From assembly GCF_900167435.1 (NCBI RefSeq), contig NZ_FUWS01000004.1, forward strand, positions 124,001-188,000: 64,000 nt of DNA, read 5' to 3'. The position numbers and the translations under genes were made by a program. Numbering within the stretch: position 1 is the first letter of the stretch; each line of letters begins with the position of its first letter. The notes below the pieces were generated by a model. That model saw only the letters and a program-made list of their open reading frames with translations, was not told where the DNA came from and did not search any database. This DNA comes from Marinactinospora thermotolerans DSM 45154 (lineage in GTDB: Bacteria; Actinomycetota; Actinomycetes; Streptosporangiales; Streptosporangiaceae). Shown here piece after piece: positions 8,996 to 16,976 of this stretch.

Positions 8996-9026
8996 TTGAC
9001 CCTGCCCTAAGGGCAGGGTGCACAAT
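8996..9026 (+). promoter_or_regulatory. MerR-type promoter with 19-bp spacer and 21-bp dyad
   Basis: TTGACC (8996-9001) and CACAAT (9021-9026) are separated by 19 bp, the long spacer typical of MerR-activated promoters. Arms ACCCTGCCCT and AGGGCAGGGT (8999-9019) form a perfect dyad around one base and fill the spacer. It reads towards the MerR gene; control of the divergent hydrolase is also plausible. Confidence 0.7.
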
Positions 9027-9030
9027 CACC

Positions 9031-9096
9031 ATGTGGTCACGGCAAACCCGGTCCATCCGGAGAGATCTTCCGATTCAACCTGGAGCATGGCGCTGA
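9031..9096 (+). CDS. Possible 21-codon leader ORF
   Basis: An ATG 4 nt after the CACAAT -10 opens a 21-residue frame (MWSRQTRSIRRDLPIQPGAW...) ending in TGA at 9096. If transcription starts near 9031-9033 this would be a leaderless leader peptide in the 130-nt 5' region of the MerR mRNA. It may be coincidental. Confidence 0.25.
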   Translation: MWSRQTRSIRRDLPIQPGAWR

Positions 9097-9163
9097 ATAA
9101 CGACACGCCGGCCGAGGCCATAGGCGAACCGGCCGATTGCGATAACACGCTCGGGCCGAGCCG

Positions 9164-9949
9164 ATGACAGGGAGCCGGGCCGGCGGCCTCACGATCGGGC
9201 AGGCGGCGGCATTCGCAGATGTCACGGTCAAGACCGTGCGGCACTACCACCGGCGCGGCCTTCTCGCCGAACCGCGGCGTGACAGCTCCGGCTACCGCCG
9301 GTACGGATCGGCCGACCTGTTGCGGCTGGTCCAGGTCCGGACGCTGGCCACCGCAGGCGTACCGCTGTCGGAGATCGCGCCCCTGCTCGACGCCGGCCCC
9401 GAGCAGTTCGCTGCCGCCCTCACCGACGTCGAACGGCGTCTGACCGATCAGATCACGGATCTGATCGCCCGGCGGGACAGACTGCATCGGGTCGCCGACG
9501 ACCGGGCCCTACTGCCCGACCGCGCCCTCGCGGTCCTGGACCGGATGACCGGCCTCGGTTTCAGTCCCGACTATGTGGCCACCCAACGTGAGGCCCTGGT
9601 GCTGTTCCGAGCGCTGACGCCGGAGGGGTTGGACCATTTCCTGACCAACCTCGAACACCGGTTGGCCGACCCCGAGTACGTCGACCTGATCAAGCGCAGC
9701 GTGGCGGCAGCGTCCTGGGAACCCGACGACCCCCGGATCGAGGAACTCGCCACAGCCTTTGCCGCCAACCTGCTGACCCATCGCGAGCTGCTGGTAGTAC
9801 CGGCAGGCATCAGGATCGGGCCCGACGTCGCCACCCGGTACGGGCTGATCGACCACCACCGCGAAGATCAATCGCCGGCCTGGGCCCGGCTCAACGCGCT
9901 GGTCGAAACCAAACTCCGATCCGCGGGTGTCCCCATCCCGCACCATTGA
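9164..9949 (+). CDS. MerR family transcriptional regulator
   Basis: A 261-residue regulator with the N-terminal MerR HTH TIGQAAAFADVTVKTVRHYH and wing GYRRYGSADLLRL, a dimerisation helix near residues 85-115, and a C-terminal helical domain of about 130 residues. The size suggests a TipA-like or other multidrug-sensing regulator. The start is the ATG at 9164; an SD is not obvious. The operator at 8996-9026 lies in its own leader region and between it and the divergent serine hydrolase, so autoregulation and control of the hydrolase are likely. Confidence 0.88.
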   Translation: MTGSRAGGLTIGQAAAFADVTVKTVRHYHRRGLLAEPRRDSSGYRRYGSADLLRLVQVRTLATAGVPLSEIAPLLDAGPEQFAAALTDVERRLTDQITDLIARRDRLHRVADDRALLPDRALAVLDRMTGLGFSPDYVATQREALVLFRALTPEGLDHFLTNLEHRLADPEYVDLIKRSVAAASWEPDDPRIEELATAFAANLLTHRELLVVPAGIRIGPDVATRYGLIDHHREDQSPAWARLNALVETKLRSAGVPIPHH

Positions 9950-10147
9950 CGGTCGGCTGAAGGCGACACGGCGACCTACAGAGGCGGGGGCCGAGCGTCC
10001 ACGTGGCCATCGACGCCGCCAAGACCGAGGCCGACGCGAACACGTTGCGCATACGCGCTCGACCAGTTCACCGATCGGGGTGGACGGTCAGGTGTTCTCG
10101 CGCAGGAAGCCGGCGCGCTCCTTGAGGAAAACATGGCCGCCCCCTGC
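9950..10147. other. Intergenic, no gene seen
   Basis: About 200 bp after the MerR stop with no supported frame. It borders the permease relic. Confidence 0.5.
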
Positions 10148-10253
10148 GGCGACGTCCGGCGTCAGCAGCCGGCCGTCGAACGTGTCTGTTCCGCCTCGAC
10201 GACGTGGGTCAGCGGATTGAACCGGGACAGCGCGCGCAGCCGTTCGGGGTCGT
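10148..10253 (-). pseudogene. ABC-2 permease relic (C-terminal fragment)
   Basis: This stretch aligns with 5608-5714 inside the intact permease gene at high identity with one single-base indel, covering the codons for the RFNPLTHVVEAE region. No flanking permease sequence is recognisable on either side. It is in the same orientation relative to the WYL gene at 12531 as the intact exporter is to the WYL stub at 7297, so it is read as what remains of a second exporter. Confidence 0.85.
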
Positions 10254-10364
10254 CGCGCGCTGGGCGTCGGGAACTCTTTCCGGGCTCTGTCCCGACTTTC
10301 CCCGAAACCTTGGCGCGCATACGCGGGCCTGGCCGCCAGGGTTGTGCCCCGTCCCGGATATACC

Positions 10365-10406
10365 GAAGCCCCGGCCGATGGACCAGTGAGGGGCCGGGGC
10401 TTCTTC
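10365..10406 (-). terminator. Hairpin terminator after the XRE-DUF397 pair
   Basis: GAAGCCCCGGCC and GGCCGGGGCTTC form 12-bp arms (10365-10376 and 10395-10406 with an extra paired G at the loop side). It lies 15 bp beyond the DUF397 stop. Confidence 0.7.
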
Positions 10407-10420
10407 GAAGCGATCCGGGG

Positions 10421-10618
10421 CTACAGGCGGTCGGCCTTGACGTCCTCCACGAACGCCGCGAACGCGGCCGGGGTGAACCCGAGGGCGCCCAGGTCACGGT
10501 TCTGCGTGTCGCGCACGTAGACCGTCTTCGGCGTCTCGGCCACCTCGACACACTGGCCTCCCTGGTTGCCACTGTAGGTGGACTTGTGCCAGCGCAAGCC
10601 GAGCGGTGGGGTGTTCAT
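10421..10618 (-). CDS. DUF397 domain protein, 65 aa
   Basis: A short actinobacterial DUF397 protein: RWHKSTYSGNQGGQCVEVAE followed by VYVRDTQNRD and the C-terminal FTPAAFAAFVEDVK motif. Family members are encoded next to WhiJ/Scr1-type XRE proteins and behave as their partner or antagonist in a module that resembles a toxin-antitoxin pair. The ATG at 10618 overlaps the stop of the upstream XRE gene (ATGA), so the two are translationally coupled. A longer in-frame extension to 10705 lies inside the XRE gene and is rejected. Confidence 0.93.
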   Translation of the reverse strand: MNTPPLGLRWHKSTYSGNQGGQCVEVAETPKTVYVRDTQNRDLGALGFTPAAFAAFVEDVKADRL

Positions 10619-11430
10619 AGGACTCCTATCGTGGTGACGATGAGGTCGGCGGACTCTTCCGGCGACAGTGCCAGACCAATCAGCGCACTCATCCGTTGGT
10701 CGCATTTTGCCACTTCATCTCCATCGGCGGTGACATGGCCGCTTCCGGGACGCTCTGTGTAAAGCACCTTTTCACGGGTGCTCAGTTCAAGGACGGTGAA
10801 GCCCCCGTCCATGGCCGCGTGCGCCCCCTTACTGAACGGGAGGACTTGTAGGCGAACACGGGGGCGCTCCGCCATCTTGATGAGGTGCCTGAGCTGGTCG
10901 ACCATCACGTCCCTGCCGCCGACCGGGCGACGGATGACCGATTCCTCCAGAACAACCCACAGCAGGGGCGGCTGTGGGCGGTCCATGATCTTCTGTCGCT
11001 CCAACCGGGCCGACAGTTGCCGCTCTACCTCGTCAGGGTCCGGCGGAGGCCAGTTGGCTCCGAGAACGGCGCGCGCGTAGTCTTCGGTCTGGAATAAGCC
11101 GGGGACCGACTGAACCTCGAATTCCCGAATGCTGACCGCGTCGCCCTCCAACTCCACGAATGGCCGGAACCAATCCGGATAGCTCTCCCGGTTGATGAGA
11201 GGCCACAGGTCCATGAGCGCGCCAGCGGCATCCAGGTGCTCCTCGCACGCCATGATGAACTTCTTGGAGGGAATTCGTCGGGCATTCTCGACATACCCGA
11301 CCATCGCGCCTGTATAGCCGATCTTGGCACCGAGCTGGTCTTGGGTGAGGTCCTTTTCGTTGCGGAACCTCTTCAATTGGGACCCGAAGTAGGCGACGAC
11401 CGGAGAAGAGGGCGGGGGTAGGCCGCTCAT
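10615..11430 (-). CDS. WhiJ/Scr1-type XRE regulator (HTH plus DUF5753)
   Basis: A 271-residue regulator. The N-terminal Cro/C1 HTH (residues 10-70; DLTQDQLGAKIGYTGAMVGYV) is followed by a DUF5753 domain of about 170 residues with characteristic motifs VPGLFQTEDYARAVL, RQKIMDRPQPP and PFSKGAHAAMDGGFTVLEL. Such proteins are numerous in streptomycete-like genomes and act in development or with DUF397 partners. It forms a two-gene operon with the DUF397 gene and is divergent from two small genes at 11558 and 11857. Confidence 0.93.
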   Translation of the reverse strand: MSGLPPPSSPVVAYFGSQLKRFRNEKDLTQDQLGAKIGYTGAMVGYVENARRIPSKKFIMACEEHLDAAGALMDLWPLINRESYPDWFRPFVELEGDAVSIREFEVQSVPGLFQTEDYARAVLGANWPPPDPDEVERQLSARLERQKIMDRPQPPLLWVVLEESVIRRPVGGRDVMVDQLRHLIKMAERPRVRLQVLPFSKGAHAAMDGGFTVLELSTREKVLYTERPGSGHVTADGDEVAKCDQRMSALIGLALSPEESADLIVTTIGVL

Positions 11431-11557
11431 AGCGGGAGCTCCGATGTTCTCAACTGGGCCAACGAGAAACGTGGCGCCTCATAACCAGGGATAAGCAGCC
11501 CCCAACAGAACGGGGCTTTGACTAGCAACGATACGGCCAGACCTCGACGCTGTAAGT

Positions 11558-11860
11558 ATGATCACAGAAATCGAGGACTGCGAGAACGGTCTGACTCCCG
11601 CCCTATGGCGACTCGTTCAGCGGAGCCGTGCCGAGGCACCCCGTCGATTCGTCCTGTGGGGCGTCTCCGAGAACGGCGACTTCACCGATCCCCTCTATTG
11701 GGGCTTGGAGTTTCCCGGGGGCGGCGCCATCTGCGCCAACGCCGGGGGCGCCTACGCCCGCTGCGCAAGCGCGGAGCGGACGCTCAACATGTTGAGCCTC
11801 GCTCGCCCTCTCACCCTGGTTTGGATTGACCGCGCTGTCTCAACCCCTTCTGGAGAATGA
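11558..11860 (+). CDS. Hypothetical protein, 100 aa
   Basis: I do not recognise this small soluble protein. It begins MITEIEDCENGLTPALWRLV and carries a central WGVSENGDFTDPLYWGLEF segment. It is divergent from the XRE-DUF397 pair, and its stop overlaps the start of the next gene (ATGA at 11857-11860), indicating an operon. Small genes of this kind often accompany WhiJ-type regulators; a functional link is inferred from position only. Confidence 0.65.
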   Translation: MITEIEDCENGLTPALWRLVQRSRAEAPRRFVLWGVSENGDFTDPLYWGLEFPGGGAICANAGGAYARCASAERTLNMLSLARPLTLVWIDRAVSTPSGE

Positions 11861-12222
11861 CCATGGACACCACGATCCCGCGGAACACGGCCGGCACGGC
11901 CGTCGCCAACGACAACGCCGCGTCCGACAGGGAGCCGTCCAGGCGGAAGCAGGCCGCCGCGAACCTGGTCAAAGCGATCACCGCGAAGGGAATGAGGGCG
12001 ACCGCGGACGGCAAGCGGCTGTCTGTGACGGCTCACCTCAACGGAGCGTCGCAAGCCGTGGTGCTCCGCGGTGAGTCGGGCGACGTCCGGTGGTGCATGG
12101 TGTGGGAGCCCTTCCGCGCCGAGGAGGCTCCCGAGATCGAGCCGATCCTTCCCATCGGCCAGGAGCAGGTGCTAGCCGGTCGGCTCCTGAAGGTCTTGGA
12201 GCTGGCGCAGATCCAGGTGTGA
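11857..12222 (+). CDS. Hypothetical protein, 121 aa
   Basis: I do not recognise this family. It starts at ATG 11857 (or 11863), overlapping the previous stop by 4 bp. A polar N-terminus of about 35 residues precedes a compact domain (KRLSVTAHLNGASQAVVLRG, then WCMVWEPF) that looks like a small beta-rich fold, and a C-terminal helix (AGRLLKVLELAQIQV). No enzymatic motif is visible. It is the second gene of the pair divergent from the WhiJ-type operon. Confidence 0.65.
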   Translation: MTMDTTIPRNTAGTAVANDNAASDREPSRRKQAAANLVKAITAKGMRATADGKRLSVTAHLNGASQAVVLRGESGDVRWCMVWEPFRAEEAPEIEPILPIGQEQVLAGRLLKVLELAQIQV

Positions 12223-12241
12223 CCGGGGTGCGGTACTGGAC

Positions 12242-12385
12242 GTGCTTCCGCTGCTCCGCACGTTCACTGCGAAGGACGCGCACCGGGTTCACCAGCGCCC
12301 CAAGGAGGGCGCAGCGCAGCCGGAGCCGCCCTCTGAGCCGCCACGAGCGACACCGGAGACCAACCAGGAAAGGGGCGCGCCGTAA
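12242..12385 (+). CDS. Possible small protein, 47 aa, Pro/Glu-rich
   Basis: GTG 12242 to TAA 12385 encodes a frame with favourable codon use (LLRTFTAKDAHRVHQRPKEG, then a Pro/Glu-rich tail), 20 bp after the previous gene. The upstream SD is weak. It could be a real third cistron or chance. Confidence 0.3.
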   Translation: MLPLLRTFTAKDAHRVHQRPKEGAAQPEPPSEPPRATPETNQERGAP

Positions 12386-12407
12386 GAGGGGACGGCACGG
12401 CTCCACC

Positions 12408-12438
12408 GAGCCCCGACCGCCATCCGGCGTCGGGGCTC
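12408..12438 (+). terminator. Hairpin terminator
   Basis: GAGCCCCGAC (12408-12417) and GTCGGGGCTC (12429-12438) form perfect 10-bp arms followed by TTCC, closing the small-gene operon. Confidence 0.7.
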
Positions 12439-12530
12439 TTCCCTGTCCAGGTACCAGACAGGTACTAGACCGATGCAACTAGGGTGCCTTCAGGTCAATT
12501 TCCGTCCGCAATGTCGGGGATGCTGTCGTC

Positions 12531-13523
12531 ATGGCGAACACGAGTGCGCGGATGCTGCGGTTGCTCTCCCTGCTCCAGACCCACCGGTACTGGCCCGGCA
12601 CCGAACTGGCCGGGCGTCTGGGGGTGAGCCAGCGGACACTGCGCCGTGACGTCGATCGGCTGCGCGAACTGGGGTACCCGGTCGACGCCAACCGTGGTGT
12701 GGCCGGTGGCTACCAGCTGCGGCCGGGCACGGCGATGCCGCCGCTGCTGCTCGACGACGACGAGGCGGTCGCGATCGCCGTCGGCCTGCGCGCGGCGGCC
12801 GGTGGCGCGGTGGGCGGGATCGGGGAGAGCGCGGTGCGGGCGCTGGCCAAGGTCGTCCAGGTCATGCCGGCGCGACTGCGGCGCCGTGTCGACGCGCTGC
12901 GCTCCTTCACCGTGCCCGACCCGGGGAACGAGGGGCCGGCGGTCGACGCGGAGGCCCTGACCAGGATCGCCCAGGCCTGCCGGGACGGGGAGCGGCTGAG
13001 GTTCACCTACACCGCCCGCGGCGGTGAGCGCAGTTCGCGCCTTGTCGAACCGCACTGGCTGGTCGCGCGAGGACGGCACTGGTACCTGCTCGCCTGGGAC
13101 GTCGAGCGCGACGACTGGCGCACCTTCCGGACGGACCGTCTCTCGGAGCCGCGCGCGACCGGCGTGCGCTTCCCCGCGCGCGAGGTTCCCGGGGGCGACG
13201 CCGCCGCCTTCCTGCGACAAAGGATCGCGGCGATCCCCACACGTCACCGCGTCGTGGTGGAGGTGCAGGCGCCCGCCGAGGAGGTGAAGCGGGTCGTGGC
13301 GGAATGGGGCGAGGTCGAGGCGACCGGCGAGCAGAGCTGCCGGCTGCGGATGAGCGTCGACGAACTGCACTGGCCGATACTGATCCTGGCCGCCCTGGAG
13401 GCGGAGTTCTCCGTGGTCGAGCCTTGCGAGCTGCGCGACCGGCTGCGCGACACGGGAAGACTGTTCCTGCGTTCCGTCGAGTCGACGGAAACCCCCTCTT
13501 CCGCGATAACGGACGGAAAGTGA
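12531..13523 (+). CDS. WYL-domain transcriptional regulator (HTH-11 plus WYL)
   Basis: A 330-residue regulator. The N-terminal winged HTH (RWPGTELAGRLGVSQRTLRRD-like element, residues 19-39, and the wing GVAGGYQLRPG) is followed by a linker and a WYL sensor domain (about residues 140-320) with PHWLVARGRHWYLLAWD. WYL proteins bind nucleic acids or small ligands. ATG 12531 sits about 7 nt after a GATGCT -10-like sequence, suggesting a leaderless mRNA. Its promoter and first eight codons occur again as a dead stub at 7297-7371. The VOC gene 25 bp downstream is probably co-transcribed. Confidence 0.9.
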   Translation: MANTSARMLRLLSLLQTHRYWPGTELAGRLGVSQRTLRRDVDRLRELGYPVDANRGVAGGYQLRPGTAMPPLLLDDDEAVAIAVGLRAAAGGAVGGIGESAVRALAKVVQVMPARLRRRVDALRSFTVPDPGNEGPAVDAEALTRIAQACRDGERLRFTYTARGGERSSRLVEPHWLVARGRHWYLLAWDVERDDWRTFRTDRLSEPRATGVRFPAREVPGGDAAAFLRQRIAAIPTRHRVVVEVQAPAEEVKRVVAEWGEVEATGEQSCRLRMSVDELHWPILILAALEAEFSVVEPCELRDRLRDTGRLFLRSVESTETPSSAITDGK

Positions 13524-13548
13524 CCGCTTTATCGGCCACGGTTCTGCC

Positions 13549-13992
13549 ATGACACAGCTCAACGAACAGACCGCGACGCTGCACGCCTACTTCGGCTACC
13601 GTGACGCGCCCGCCGCCCTGCGCTGGCTCGAAAAGGCCTTCGGGTTCGTCACGACCCTGGAGTTCCCCGACGACAACGGTGGCGTCATGCACGCCGAGCT
13701 GCGGCGTGGCGACGCGGCGATCATGGTGTTCTCCGACGACGAGGGCTATGAACGCGCTCCTCGCAAGGGGCCCACCTGCGGGCAGGGCACCTATCTCGTT
13801 CTCGCGAGCCCGGCCGAGGCGGACGAGGTGTTCGCCGCGGCGGTGGCGGCCGGCGCCGAGGTGATCTGGGAGCCCACCGACACCGAGTGGGGCAACTACC
13901 GTTGCCGGGTGGCCGACATCGAGGGGTACGAGTGGACCTTCGGTGTCCACCGGCCCGGCGAGCCGGTCTCGGGGGAGTGGGATCAGGACTGA
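13549..13992 (+). CDS. VOC-family (glyoxalase/bleomycin-resistance fold) protein
   Basis: A 147-residue protein with the paired beta-alpha-beta-beta-beta units of the vicinal oxygen chelate fold. Marker stretches are YFGYRDAPAALRWLEKAFGF near residue 15, GTYLVLASPAEADEVFAAAV near 82, and the C-terminal DIEGYEWTFGVHRP. Members are metal-dependent lyases or dioxygenases, or drug-binding proteins; the function is not predictable here. It follows the WYL regulator by 25 bp. Confidence 0.88.
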   Translation: MTQLNEQTATLHAYFGYRDAPAALRWLEKAFGFVTTLEFPDDNGGVMHAELRRGDAAIMVFSDDEGYERAPRKGPTCGQGTYLVLASPAEADEVFAAAVAAGAEVIWEPTDTEWGNYRCRVADIEGYEWTFGVHRPGEPVSGEWDQD

Positions 13993-14591
13993 TCTTCGCT
14001 GGGCGTGGTCGAGGAGAACCCCGAGGCCACGCCCACCGGGCGGGCGTCGTCGCTCTCCGGCGTGCTCCGTGGTCTTCCCCGGGGGACGGTCACGCTTCCG
14101 GTGAAGCCGCCGACCTCCCTCCCCGCACTGGACGCTGCGCGGTGGAGGTCGCACGGCCGTTGTCTCCGCCCGCAGGTTCCGGCCGGCCGTGGCCGGCGGC
14201 CCCGTTATACCCGGCCACCGGCCGGCTCGGCCGGAACCATAGCCCTTGGGAAGACGGGGCACCGACGGTCACCACGTCGCGCAGACGGTCTCCAACGGCA
14301 TCGCCGCCGCGCACGGGGGAGCGGATGACGTCGACCACCCGGGCGAGGACGGCATCGGACGCGGTGGTGTGCCCAAGGGGACGGAGCGAGCGGTCCCCGC
14401 CCGGCCAACGGGGAGGGGTCGGCCCGGAGGCGCTGGTGGAGCGTACCGGCGCAGGACACGGAAAACGCCCCACCGCGTCGCGGGGGGCGTTCGACGTCAT
14501 CGTCGGAGGCGAACTCCCCGAGCGTCCCCTCCCCGGGGCTAGCAGGGAGGGAGCCTTCGGTGAAGTCACGCCTCGTGGACGGCGGGCCGTC
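13993..14591. other. Intergenic, about 600 bp, no gene supported
   Basis: Extremely G+C-rich; frames on both strands are long because stops are rare. Nothing resembles a known family. Confidence 0.5.
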
Positions 14592-14702
14592 TCACAGGTC
14601 GATGCCGAAGGTCATCTCCAGGGCCTCTTCGACCATTTCCTCGGCGTCGCCTTCGACGACGGCTTCGGCGAACTCGCCCAGGTCCTCGAAATCAGGGTCC
14701 AT
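14592..14702 (-). CDS. Small acidic protein, 36 aa
   Basis: A perfect Shine-Dalgarno AGGAGGA (14713-14707) lies 4 nt before ATG 14702, which opens a 36-codon frame ending in TGA. The peptide is strongly acidic: it starts MDPDFEDLGEFAEAVVEG, continues with a Glu-rich helix and ends in MTFGIDL. It has 14 Asp/Glu and no basic residues, Cys or Ser. I do not recognise it. It could be a regulator of an adjacent product, an anti-factor, or the leader of a modified peptide, but no modification enzyme is nearby and there is no evident core. Confidence 0.65.
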   Translation of the reverse strand: MDPDFEDLGEFAEAVVEGDAEEMVEEALEMTFGIDL

Positions 14703-14999
14703 TTCGTCCTCCTATGGGGGGTCAGCGGTACAGGTATAGCCCCTCGCGGGCCCTTGCGCCAGCCCGGTACCGGGGAGCCGCGGGATAGGTCCGGTCCGCA
14801 ATGGAGGAAGCAGGGCGCGGGGAGAAACGCGCCTTCCCCAGCGCCCTTCACGGCCGCCCCCTTCCCGCCCGTAAACGGTGCCCGGCCGGGCCGCCCCACG
14901 GCGGGGCCTGCCCCGAAGACGCCGCCCCGTCGCGCGGTCCGTGCCGACGCCGGAATCATCCTTGACCGGCGGGCACGTGGCGCCGGCTGCGGCGGGAGT

Positions 15000-16175
15000 T
15001 CAGGCCAGCATGTCCTCGATGAGGTCGGCGGCGCGCCGCGTGCCGCCCTCGGCCCGCGCGTCGGCACGCAACCGTGCCGAACGGTGGGCGACCTCCGCGT
15101 CGGTGACCAGGTCGTTCAGGGCCGCCCGGAGGGCCTCGGGCGTGGCCTGCGCGGTGTCGATGCGGCGGGCCACGCCCAGGTGCACGAGCCGGTCGGCGTT
15201 CGTGAACTGTTCGGCGGCCTGCGGTACGGCGATCATCGGGACGCCGGCCAGCAGGCCCTCGCCGCAACCGCCCATACCGGCATGGGTGACGAAGGCGTCG
15301 GCCTGCTCCAGGATCGCCCGTTGCGGCACCCAGGAGTGCACCTCGAAGTTGGCCGGGATGTCGCCGAGTTCCCGCGGGTCGGTGTACTTACCGATCTGGA
15401 GCACGACGTGCCAGCCGGGCAGGTCGCCGTAGGCCGCCAGGCAGCGGCGGTAGAACTCCGGCTGGCGGGTGTAGGCCGAGCCCAGGGAGATCAGCAGCAC
15501 GTTCTCCGCGTCCGCCGGGCGGACCCACCCGTCCGCGTTCGCCTCCGCGTCCAGACAAGGACCCACGAAGGTGACCGCGTCGGTGTCGACGCGGTCGGCG
15601 TGCGGCTGCATCGCTCGGGGGATGAGCGCCAGGGCCCGCGCGGGAGGACCGGAGAAGGCGTCCACGTCGGTGGTGGACGCCCCGCAGTCGGCGAGCCACC
15701 GCGCGAACTTCGCCCGGTAGGCGTCGGCGCCCGGTAGCCGGCGCAGGTGTGCCGCGACGTCCTGGTCGTAGCCGTCCCAGGCCACGAACGTCGGCGAGAG
15801 CTGGAGGAGGGGGCGGCCCTGTGACTCGGCGAGGGCGCGTGCGGCATAAGCCCCGATGTCGTACAGGTACACATCCGCCGGGTCGTGGTCGTAGGCCGCG
15901 CGCAGCCGGGGGAGCGCCTGGATGGCGTCGTCGAGGAAGAGCTCCATCGCGGCGATGGGGTCGTCGGGCCAGTCGTTGTCGGCGACCGGTAGTTGGGAGG
16001 GGCAGGGGAGCAGATCGGCGCCGGTGGCCGTGATCAGGTCGGCCACCGCCGGATCGTTGGCGTAGGTCACCCGGTGACCGCGGGCCACCAGCTCGCGGAT
16101 GATCGCGATGCTGGGCAGGACGTGGCTGACGGCGGGGATGCCGACCATTGCGATGTGGGCGCGGCGACGGGCCAT
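15000..16175 (-). CDS. Macrolide-type glycosyltransferase (MGT/OleD family)
   Basis: A 391-residue GT-B enzyme of the MGT family, which inactivates macrolides by transferring a sugar from a UDP-sugar to the antibiotic. The N-terminal acceptor domain begins AHIAMVGIPAVSHVLPSIAI (His of SHV at the catalytic position). The C-terminal donor motif is clear: SWVPQRAILEQADAFVTHAG, then GGCGEGLLAGVPMIAVPQAAEQ. ATG 16175 is chosen because family members start just before this segment; an in-frame ATG at 16211 lacks an SD. A Vat-type acetyltransferase pseudogene lies upstream on the same strand, suggesting a former macrolide/streptogramin resistance pair. Resistance is inferred, not shown. Confidence 0.87.
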   Translation of the reverse strand: MARRRAHIAMVGIPAVSHVLPSIAIIRELVARGHRVTYANDPAVADLITATGADLLPCPSQLPVADNDWPDDPIAAMELFLDDAIQALPRLRAAYDHDPADVYLYDIGAYAARALAESQGRPLLQLSPTFVAWDGYDQDVAAHLRRLPGADAYRAKFARWLADCGASTTDVDAFSGPPARALALIPRAMQPHADRVDTDAVTFVGPCLDAEANADGWVRPADAENVLLISLGSAYTRQPEFYRRCLAAYGDLPGWHVVLQIGKYTDPRELGDIPANFEVHSWVPQRAILEQADAFVTHAGMGGCGEGLLAGVPMIAVPQAAEQFTNADRLVHLGVARRIDTAQATPEALRAALNDLVTDAEVAHRSARLRADARAEGGTRRAADLIEDMLA

Positions 16176-16325
16176 GGGAGTTCGCTCGTTTCGGGAGAGG
16201 GGAGGGGACATGGCGGGCCGGTTGGCCCCTTCGGGGAGGCTGTGACGCGCGTGGCGGGCCGGGCACCGCGTCTCGCCTCGAGCGCCAGGGCGGCGCCGCG
16301 GACGGACGGGTGCCCGGCCGGGGTG

Positions 16326-16976
16326 TCAGGTGCGCGGGCCGTCCGGGGCGGCGGCCTCCAGGTCGGCGATGCTGCCCGACATGATCGTCCGCACGTGTTC
16401 GGTGATGTGCTCCGCGGGCCAGTCCCACCAGGCCACGGCCAACAGCCGGGCGATGTCCCGGTCGTTGTAGCGGGTGCGGATGAGGCGGGCCGGATTGCCC
16501 CCGACGATGCCGTAGTCGGGTACGTCGCGGGTCACCACGGAGCCGGCGCCGATGATCGCGCCGTGTCCGATCCGCACACCGGGCAGGATCGTCGCGCCGT
16601 AGCCGAACCAGACGTCGTTGCCGACGACGGTGTCGCCTCGGTTGGGCAGGCCGGTGAGCAGGTCGAAGTGTTCGGCCCAGGAGCCTCCCATGCTGGGGAA
16701 GGGGAAGGTCGAGGGGCCGTCCATGCGGTGGTTGGCGCCGTTCATGATGAACCGCACCCCCGTGCCCAGCGCTCAGAACCTGCCGATGACCAGCTTCTCC
16801 GGTCCGTAGTGGTAGAGCACGTTGCGGGTCTCGAACGCGGTCGCGTCGTCCGGGTCGTCGTAGTAGGAGTACTCCCCGACCTCGATCAGTGGGGACCGCA
16901 CCAGGGGTTTGAGGAGCACCACCCGGGGCTGTCCGGGCATCGGGTGGAGGATGGTCGGGTCGGCGGGTAGGGGCAT
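16326..16976 (-). pseudogene. Vat-type xenobiotic acetyltransferase interrupted by one in-frame TGA
   Basis: The frame from ATG 16976 to 16326 is 217 codons, the normal length for a streptogramin/xenobiotic acetyltransferase. The fold is a left-handed beta-helix with the hexapeptide repeat region [19 protein letters not shown] and the family motif [12 protein letters not shown]. It is interrupted at 16775-16773 by TGA after ...EKLVIGRF. Family members usually read KFCS/RFCA there, so the stop stands where a Cys codon is expected (TGC to TGA, one base). A GTG at 16757 could restart a fragment lacking the N-terminal 72 residues. Possible explanations are a nonsense mutation or a sequence error. 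Confidence 0.85.

Noticed and set aside
14592-14702. Lanthipeptide or other RiPP precursor
   Set aside because: Acidic leader-like, but no Cys/Ser-rich core and no modification enzyme nearby; kept only as a small ORF.
13887-15737. Open plus-strand frame of over 600 codons
   Set aside because: It spans intergenic DNA and the antisense of the glycosyltransferase; a by-product of high G+C and few stop codons.
16773-16775. Selenocysteine codon in the Vat-type gene
   Set aside because: The residue is not catalytic in this family and no selenocysteine machinery is visible; nonsense mutation or error is simpler.
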